Shown here one piece after another: positions 58,186-64,000 of a stretch of DNA of 64,000 nt. How positions within the stretch are numbered: the first letter of the stretch is position 1; every line of letters begins with the position of its first letter. The translations under genes and the position numbers were made by a program. This stretch comes from an uncultured Armatimonadota bacterium. Lineage in GTDB: Bacteria > Armatimonadota > Armatimonadia > Armatimonadales > Armatimonadaceae. Location: the NCBI GenBank assembly GCA_903910385.1, contig CAIVZM010000018.1, positions 1 through 64,000 on the forward strand, in the 5' to 3' direction. The notes under the pieces are model-generated. The model searched no databases and had not been told where the DNA came from. It saw only the letters and a list, made by a program, of their open reading frames with translations.

Positions 58186-61100
58186 TTAATTTTGCGCGAC
58201 GGTCGTTGTAATCGGCGCTCGTCGATACCGGAATTGCTGGCTGGTGATAATCGTCTCGACCAGCGTACTGAAGCGGTTACCGCTCGCCGCCAATCGTTGT
58301 TGCATCGAGGACAGGGTCGAGTCGTCCGAAGGTTGCAGGCTTCGCCCCAGCGCATAGGACAACAGTTTACGGTTCAGAGTATCGACAAAATCTTTTTCCC
58401 GCTTCTGGCGAATGAAATCACGTAAATCGCTCAGACCGGAACGCTCGACGCCACCGGGAAACGGCGCCCGTGTATCTACCGGCTTCCCGCCCAGATCGAT
58501 GCTCCGTCTTTCCCCGATCGGACCGTATCCCTCAAAGACCAGACCGTAAGAGTCAAACCGGGCATGACAACTGGCGCAGGCGGGATTGGCGCGATGTTGC
58601 TCCAGCGCCTGACGCAGGGTTCGTTCTCCCAGTTTGCTCTCATCCTTCGGCAATTCCGGGACGGCGGCGGGCGGTGGCGGTATGTACTCGCCCAGCAGAC
58701 GGCGTACCACCCAGTACCCTCGCTTGACCGGACTGGTACGAAGTCCGGGAGAATTTTTGGTCAAGAAGACCCCCATTGGCATCAATCCGCCACGCCCGTA
58801 CCGGTCGGCGTCCGGGACGCGCACCCAGTCGTTTTCGGTCGTCTTGATATCGGTCATGCCGTAATGCTTCGCCAGCGATGCATTCACGAAGGTGTACTTC
58901 CCATACACCAGATCCAGCACGGAGCGGTCTTTCTGGAAGGTATCCATCAGAAATCGCTGGGGTTCCTCGAACATCGCCGCACGCAATTCATTGTTGAACG
59001 CCGGAAATCGGTCCCGATCTACGGCATTGTGTTCATCGAAGCGACGGAAATCCAGCCAGTTCCCCACGAATTCCAAAGAGAGGGCGCGAATACGAGGATC
59101 TTTCGTCATTCGTCGCGCCTGTTGCGCCAGAACTTCCGGGCGGTGCAAGTCTCCTGCGGCGGCATGCGATAACAGTTCCGCATCCGGCATACTCGACCAG
59201 AGGAAGTAACTCAACCGACTCGCCAACGCATAGTCCGAAAGAGGGATAAGGGAACCGCTTTTCGGAGGGGCGGCGCGTTGCGGAGGAACGTTTGCGGGAT
59301 GTTGCGTCAAACCCGCCAGATGAACGTCGTCCGGCAAGACCCCAGCAACGGATTCCAGATCGACCCGGAACAAGAAGTTAGGAGACATTAAGATGCTGAC
59401 GACGGTATCGCGTATGGCATCTTCATGCGTCAGCCCATCTCTTTTGCGTAACGACCAGTAGAACGCCATGAGATCATCCTGCTCGGTTTGCGTCAGAGGG
59501 CGACGATACGCACGACGGGCGAAATCCACCAATGCCTTCCGATGCGTGGGTTCGGCAGCAAGGCGCGCTTTTTCAACGCCCCGAATATTGACGGAAACCC
59601 GCCGGAAATGCTCTTCGATCGCCTGAAGGGCAGGAGGCTCTCCCCCATTCCTTCGCGCTTTTGCCAGATACAGTTCCGCGAGACGCTTGATTTTTACGTC
59701 GGATAAGGCGTCCTTGTCCTCGGCGCGGGCGAAATTGAACTCCGGGTCCGTGATCGTTCCGGACTCCGCCCGCTCATAGACAAAGAATTCAGAATGCATA
59801 CGCTCTGGAACGAACGCGACCATATCGAAATCGAGCCAGAGTCGATTCAGTTCGCGGCATCCCTTCTCATCGAGGAGCAATTCCATTAAGGGAGTATCGT
59901 CCCGGAAGTACCCCATCGAGTTATGCAGACCCGCTGTCAGAAGACGCCCCTTGTCGCCGGGATCATCGACAAACATTCGACCGCGTTCCGCGATATAGAA
60001 TGCATCCGGAAAAACGCTACAGAACTGATTGAACGATGTCAGGTAAGGAGTGCGCGCCGTTTCATCCAGCGGAGCATACAGATCCGCATCCACCGCATCC
60101 GTAATAGTCCGTTCCGGTTTATTATCGCGTGCGGGAATCACCCGGCTATGAGGAACGCCATCGAGTTGCAGGGTCGCCGGATTCAGCATCCGCCGGTGGG
60201 AGGCGTACTGACGGTCTTTCCACAAAACGAAGCACTGCCCGCCATCGGAAAATCCGGAGGGGACTTTCAGGTTCGGGAATTTCCATGCCACCTTCTTACG
60301 CAATGCCATTGCCCAATCCCGCATCGCCGCACAATCCGTTCGCACGGAATTGGATAATTCGGCATTTACGACGCCGCTTTTATCCGGGACGGGCAAGGCA
60401 TTCCATCGGGCTTGAAGGACGGCGACTGGTCCTACTTTTACCTCCGGGGAATTGAGCGTATTCCACACCGTTTCCAGATAACGGGGGCTTATTTTCATCT
60501 CCGTCGCAATACTTGTGAGCGTCGCGCCGGGAACTCCCAGAACCGCACGGTGACGATAGCGCCATGCCGCCCGGAAATAGTCTGCGTAGTCCGTGGGTTG
60601 ACGCCGGTAGAAATCGACGATGCGCAGAATCGAATACTTGTCCCGATCCGTTTCGGCAAGCGCCGGGTGGGAAGCGAATTCCAGACCGGCGGAAGTCAAT
60701 GCCATACGGTCGGCGATATCCTTTGCCGCCTGTAAATACTTCTTCATCAGGGCAGGAGACAACGTCAACGACTCGCCGGAATTATCAAAGCCTTCCTGAT
60801 TGGCAGGGTCTACGGGGAATTCGCGGGTGGGGCGCATATCGACCCCGGTCAGGTCGCGGATGGTGTAGTCATATTCCGCGTTACTCAGTCGCCGCGCCAG
60901 AACCGGTCCCGGATCGCCCGCATTCCGCAAGGCATCATACTTTCGCACATCGCGTACCCAGGCGATGACCGCTTCACGTTGTCGCGGCGAGGGCTGCTTA
61001 CTGAAATCGGAAGGGGGCATTTGTTGCGCCACCAGCTTTTCCATCAGGAGAGACCAGTGCGCATAGTCACGCATTACCGACGCCATGCTCCCGTAGAGAG

Positions 61101-61323
61101 TCAGGTCAAGTTGCGCTTGCGGTTTGTCCTTGCCATGACAGGCGACGCAGTACGTTTTGAGGAACGGTTGCACCGTACTGGCGAATTGTCGCTCTAATTC
61201 CGGGCGCGTCGGCGCAGACTCAGCGACACCGGACATTGCCGCCAGCGCTATTAAAGCGGGAAGCGCAAGGACGCAAGCGAGACCTTTTCCTGCACTCTTC
61301 GTAAAACCAAACGTACGCCCCAT
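58186..61323 (-). CDS. DUF1587-DUF1592-DUF1588-DUF1585 cytochrome c-like protein
   Basis: A 1045-residue secreted protein with a signal peptide ending near ESAPT. An N-terminal cytochrome-c-like site (YCVACHGK) with distal Met (QQMPPSD) is followed by DUF1587 (RRLSNAEYDYTIRDLTGVDM), DUF1595/DUF1592 (RRAYRRPLTQTEQDDLMAFY, LASRLSYFLWSSMPD), DUF1588 (RGGLMPMGVFLTKNSPGLRTSP, then RGYWVVRRLLGE, and NPACASCHARFD with a second CxxCH) and DUF1585. It probably transfers electrons in the periplasm and works with the DUF1552 protein of the same operon. Confidence 0.92.
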   Translation of the reverse strand: MGRTFGFTKSAGKGLACVLALPALIALAAMSGVAESAPTRPELERQFASTVQPFLKTYCVACHGKDKPQAQLDLTLYGSMASVMRDYAHWSLLMEKLVAQQMPPSDFSKQPSPRQREAVIAWVRDVRKYDALRNAGDPGPVLARRLSNAEYDYTIRDLTGVDMRPTREFPVDPANQEGFDNSGESLTLSPALMKKYLQAAKDIADRMALTSAGLEFASHPALAETDRDKYSILRIVDFYRRQPTDYADYFRAAWRYRHRAVLGVPGATLTSIATEMKISPRYLETVWNTLNSPEVKVGPVAVLQARWNALPVPDKSGVVNAELSNSVRTDCAAMRDWAMALRKKVAWKFPNLKVPSGFSDGGQCFVLWKDRQYASHRRMLNPATLQLDGVPHSRVIPARDNKPERTITDAVDADLYAPLDETARTPYLTSFNQFCSVFPDAFYIAERGRMFVDDPGDKGRLLTAGLHNSMGYFRDDTPLMELLLDEKGCRELNRLWLDFDMVAFVPERMHSEFFVYERAESGTITDPEFNFARAEDKDALSDVKIKRLAELYLAKARRNGGEPPALQAIEEHFRRVSVNIRGVEKARLAAEPTHRKALVDFARRAYRRPLTQTEQDDLMAFYWSLRKRDGLTHEDAIRDTVVSILMSPNFLFRVDLESVAGVLPDDVHLAGLTQHPANVPPQRAAPPKSGSLIPLSDYALASRLSYFLWSSMPDAELLSHAAAGDLHRPEVLAQQARRMTKDPRIRALSLEFVGNWLDFRRFDEHNAVDRDRFPAFNNELRAAMFEEPQRFLMDTFQKDRSVLDLVYGKYTFVNASLAKHYGMTDIKTTENDWVRVPDADRYGRGGLMPMGVFLTKNSPGLRTSPVKRGYWVVRRLLGEYIPPPPAAVPELPKDESKLGERTLRQALEQHRANPACASCHARFDSYGLVFEGYGPIGERRSIDLGGKPVDTRAPFPGGVERSGLSDLRDFIRQKREKDFVDTLNRKLLSYALGRSLQPSDDSTLSSMQQRLAASGNRFSTLVETIITSQQFRYRRAPITTTVAQN

Positions 61324-61769
61324 CTATTTGCAGGCATCCTTTCTGCGTCAGAGCCGCTTCGCCCTTATTTATCCCATATATCCCGATTTATCCCATATAT
61401 CCTGCTGAAACCGGACAAATCGTCACAGTATCCACTGGTTATCGACAAAGCGCCGATAATTTAGTTTGGACAATCAATCCATTATTGATATCTTAAAGCA
61501 GGGATATTCGGAGGAATCACACCACGATTATGATCGTTTTCGTGTGGACATCGCCTATCGTACCGAAATTGAAGCGGCATCTATAGGGTACGCCGCTGTT
61601 TACTTAATATCCTTCGACCGCCAACCTGATTTTATTTGCCCATCATAAATAATTACAGGTAGCAGTGAGAACTCTTTATCGCTTTCCTACCTACCAGAGA
61701 GGGAATCTCATAGCAAGTAGTTTCGGATAGTTTCCAGAGAAAGATGTCCGGTAAAAGGGAGGGGGTAAG
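61324..61769. other. Intergenic, about 445 nt
   Basis: It holds the putative promoter region of the DUF1592 operon and a 19-bp tandem duplication at 61367-61402. A 60-codon plus-strand frame at 61466-61648 has no ribosome site or motif and is left out. Confidence 0.5.
61367..61402. repeat. Tandem duplication, about 2 x 18-19 bp
   Basis: ATTTATCCCATATATCC occurs twice, separated by CG, just upstream of the DUF1592 operon. Confidence 0.92.
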
Positions 61770-61842
61770 TGGAGAATAGCGGGATCGAACCGCTGACCTC
61801 TTCAATGCCATTGAAGCGCTCTCCCAGCTGAGCTAATTCCCC
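61770..61842 (-). tRNA. tRNA-Ala (GGC)
   Basis: A complete cloverleaf: acceptor GGGGAAT/ATTCTCC, TA at 8-9, D arm GCTC...GAGC, anticodon stem CTTCA/TGAAG with loop ATGGCAT (anticodon GGC), T arm AGCGG-TTCGATC-CCGCT and discriminator A. No CCA is encoded. Unlike the tRNA-like Y RNAs at 28.2-29.3 kb it has a normal anticodon arm and a full acceptor. Confidence 0.97.
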
Positions 61843-62307
61843 ACGATACTCATAGAAGAGGATAGTAGCCTCTCCATATTGAGGAAACTAAACTGCGGTA
61901 GGGAGCAGGTTACTTTCCACAATAGCGCCCACCAAAAATCGGCGGCAGACCGTATTATGGCACGATTTTACGCTTCCTGCAAGACATATTCTCTTTTTTG
62001 CCCGTGGTTTATTATACAGCCAGGCTACATAAGCGCATTCTCTATCCCCCATTCAGGATAGACTTTACTCGTCGAAAAATTTATGATTCAAGCAATATCC
62101 CTTTATGATCGAAATACAATTCCGATGCGGTAAATATATTTTCAGGACAAAAATAAATTGCAACATCCTTTGACTTGTTGAGACGCATGGTCGGGTGCGT
62201 TCGACGGTGCGTCAGATGCGTCAGACAGGAACGCAATACTGCATTGCCCCCAACTTGCGTCCGATATTCTGGAGTTTTTTTATATAATCTTGCGAGGTCT
62301 GATTACA
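61843..62307. other. Intergenic, about 465 nt
   Basis: An AT-rich stretch with no supported gene. A TATAAT box at 62283-62288 lies 19 nt before the ATG of the DUF4268 gene. Confidence 0.5.
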
Positions 62308-63399
62308 ATGAGCGTATTATTGGAACTGAGCCGTTTACAGTCTGTAGATGTCCGGTCTTGCTGGAAGCATGAAGCGCTAGATTTTACGCCATGGCTTGCA
62401 GAAGCGGAGAACATGACACTTCTAAGCGAGACGGTAGGGATGGATCTGGAACTGGTTGGGACAGAGCAGTCCGTAGGCGGCTTCAACGCAGATATCTTAT
62501 GCCGGGATAATGCCTCAGGGGAGTTTGTCCTCATTGAAAATCAGTTGGAGGGAACCGACCATTCGCACCTCGGGCAGTTATTGACCTATACGGCAGGTTT
62601 GCAAGCGCGACGCATTATCTGGGTTGCGCGGCGGTTTCGCGAAGAACATCGGGCGGCTCTCGACTGGTTGAATGAGAACACTATTCCCGAAGTACGTTTT
62701 TATGGATTGGAAATTCAGCTCTGGCGGATTGGAGATAACGGACCAGTCGCTCCCAAGTTCAATGTTATCTGCCAACCAAATACTTTTTCCAAGGCTGTGA
62801 CAGCGAAAAAGGAAGCGGAAAACGGCGGCAAAACCGATGCGTCCTACCGTCTACTGTATTGGACAGCGATGTTCGACCGTCTTAAAGAAAATCCTTTTCC
62901 TCCTTTGAAACTGACCGCACCCCAAGATCGAAACTGGGCTTACTTCTCAGTTGGGCGTAGCAATTTTGGCATAAATCCAGTCATCAGTCATGAGAAGAAA
63001 ATTGTACGCGTCGAGCTTTATATCAGTGGGGTTCATGCCAAATATTATTTCCACGAATTGCAAAAGCAACAAGCGGAGATTGAGCAGGTGACCGGCCCTT
63101 TGCAATGGGAGGAACTTCCCGGAAAGAGGGATTGCCGGATTGCCATTTATTTACAGGATACTAACCCTTTGGACGAAACCCTCTGGACGGAACAGCATGA
63201 GTGGATACTGAAAAATGCGCAGAAATTCGACATGGCATTTCGATCAAGGATAGATTCAAAAGTCTTACCTGCGCCTCCTGCATCTTTGCAAAACGGAACG
63301 AGCGAGATGGCTGACATAGCGGAAATGGAACAGGATGCAGATCAGGATGCAGATCAGGATGCAGATCAGGATGCAGATCAGGATGCAGATCAGGGCTAA
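62308..63399 (+). CDS. DUF4268 nuclease-like protein with DADQ tail
   Basis: About 363 residues from the ATG at 62308. The N-terminal part is a PD-(D/E)xK-like fold: GGFNADILCRD, then the E-x-Q motif VLIENQLEGTDHSHLGQLLT and YTAGL with RRIIWVARRF. The C-terminal half is DUF4268 (NWAYFSVGRSNFGINPVISH, RVELYISGVHAKYYFHEL). Such proteins occur near restriction or defence genes and singly; the activity is unproven. The C-terminus ends in five near-perfect DADQ units coded by a 12-bp tandem repeat, so its length may vary between strains. Its stop overlaps the decayed metallophosphoesterase. Confidence 0.75.
   Translation: MSVLLELSRLQSVDVRSCWKHEALDFTPWLAEAENMTLLSETVGMDLELVGTEQSVGGFNADILCRDNASGEFVLIENQLEGTDHSHLGQLLTYTAGLQARRIIWVARRFREEHRAALDWLNENTIPEVRFYGLEIQLWRIGDNGPVAPKFNVICQPNTFSKAVTAKKEAENGGKTDASYRLLYWTAMFDRLKENPFPPLKLTAPQDRNWAYFSVGRSNFGINPVISHEKKIVRVELYISGVHAKYYFHELQKQQAEIEQVTGPLQWEELPGKRDCRIAIYLQDTNPLDETLWTEQHEWILKNAQKFDMAFRSRIDSKVLPAPPASLQNGTSEMADIAEMEQDADQDADQDADQDADQDADQG
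63334..63393. repeat. Coding 12-bp tandem repeat, 5 copies
   Basis: GATGCAGATCAG is repeated five times without change, encoding (DADQ)5 at the C-terminus of the DUF4268 protein. Confidence 0.95.
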
Positions 63400-63890
63400 G
63401 CGGTTAGGGAATGCCAGCAAGCCATATTAAAATCGCCACCGGGGATTCCGTCGCCATTGCTTCCGTTATGGTCGTGATTGGCCAGAACGGTATAAAAGAG
63501 GGTGGAGCGTAGCAACGGGGCGTCGGATTGCGCCCCTGCCATATCCGCATTGAAGACAGGGAAGAAGTAACGCGCGTATTCGTTGGCGAGTCCGTCTTCA
63601 TACACATTGTCGCCGGTGTTGACCACGATATCCGGGCGGACGCGATGCGCTTGAAATGCGATCATTCTCTCGTGGACATCGCCGAGGGAGTTATCGCCGA
63701 AGGCGACGACGCGGCAGGGAGTTCCCCGCTTCTTTCGGGTTCGGAAGACGCCCTCAACAATCCGTGCGCCCCGCTAGACGGACACGATACTGATACCGCG
63801 TATCCAGAGACGCATTCCCGATATGGATGCGGCGTAATGGAAAGCGCTTTTGCCGTCCTGCCCTTCGACGTTGGAACGGAAGAATTTGCG
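63396..63890 (-). pseudogene. Decayed purple-acid-phosphatase-like metallophosphoesterase
   Basis: Three consecutive pieces of one protein lie in different frames: FFRSNVEGQDGKSAFHYAAS, then DTRYQYRVRLAGRT, then RVVAFGDNSLGDVHERM and PDIVVNTGDNVYEDGL with TVLANHD. The metal-site motifs FGD, NTGDN and NHD are recognisable. At least two frameshifts and a truncated C-terminus (stop TAG at 63396-63398) make it non-functional. Its beginning abuts the end of the next upstream gene. Confidence 0.7.
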
Positions 63891-63891
63891 T

Positions 63892-64000
63892 CTATGCAGA
63901 TGTAATCAAATAAACAACAACATCGCCGGGCTGCAACAGCAGACTTTTCGCCTCCTGAAAATGGTAACGAGTCTTTCCCCGTTGCACTCCCAGAATCAAC
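63892..64000 (-). CDS. Partial gene, C-terminus resembling a TrkA-C/RCK domain
   Basis: The window ends inside this minus-strand gene; only the last 35 codons are visible (LILGVQRGKTRYHFQEAKSL and then LLQPGDVVVYLITSA, stop TAG). The xLxPGDVVVxL pattern is that of the TrkA-C domain of potassium-transport regulatory proteins. The identification is tentative. Confidence 0.4.
   Translation of the reverse strand, partial: LILGVQRGKTRYHFQEAKSLLLQPGDVVVYLITSA

Noticed and set aside
61466-61648. 60-codon plus-strand reading frame
   Set aside because: No ribosome site, no promoter at a fitting distance and no recognisable motif.

Overview
The window looks like chromosomal DNA of a diderm bacterium of the phylum Armatimonadota. 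That assignment is an inference. It rests on a pseudopilin whose N-terminal half (FTLIELLVV, then [12 protein letters not shown]) and C-terminal H-X9-DG motif are typical of that phylum, on an SLH-domain outer-membrane porin, on the futalosine menaquinone gene mqnC, and on a DUF1552 plus cytochrome-c/DUF1592 pair of the kind also seen in Planctomycetes. Most genes are ordinary chromosomal ones; no phage, plasmid, IS element or CRISPR array is visible.

Layout. 1-5.6 kb: a pseudopilin with an in-frame stop, a papain-like protein without its catalytic Cys, a LacI regulator with a DUF4038/GH140-like enzyme, and a TPR/DUF6941 pair. 5.7-17 kb: a promoter- and terminator-bounded small transcript, a DUF922 protease, PepF, cytidine deaminase, two large secreted paralogues and a glycine-rich secreted protein. 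17-26.5 kb: a giant nuclease-helicase, a membrane glycosyltransferase-like protein, BioY, and an ABC ATPase with a mini-protein and a sugar isomerase. 26.5-29.4 kb: Ro60 (rsr) and a Y RNA array. 29.4-36 kb: TPR, nuclease and polysaccharide deacetylase genes. 36-42 kb: SLH porin and pstSCAB. 42-56.7 kb: crtB, metF, mqnC, three sugar-nucleotide genes, UDG, an isocitrate dehydrogenase-type gene, NudC, PilT and photolyase. 56.8-64 kb: DUF1552 and DUF1592 genes, tRNA-Ala, a DUF4268 nuclease-like protein, a decayed metallophosphoesterase and the edge of another gene.

The most interesting locus is 26.5-29.4 kb. A complete Ro60 orthologue (TROVE plus vWA) is preceded on the same strand by eight Ro-binding Y RNA modules in about 1.2 kb. 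Each has a GGUUAUC strand, an ACUUG-type strand, a helix of about 8 bp and an outer helix. Five are conventional Y RNAs with different loop inserts, including a hairpin-only form, an 18-bp hairpin form and one holding an almost textbook tRNA body. Three are turned inside out: they have a tRNA acceptor stem, D arm and T arm, and the Y module replaces the anticodon arm. Bacterial Y RNAs that mimic tRNA are known. An eight-member array mixing both topologies beside one Ro60 gene is, as far as I know, unusual.

Two further patterns run through the window. Several genes start exactly where transcription should start, 7 nt after a TANNNT -10 box, which suggests leaderless mRNAs. Many intergenic regions carry two to three adjacent copies of an 11-24 nt sequence.
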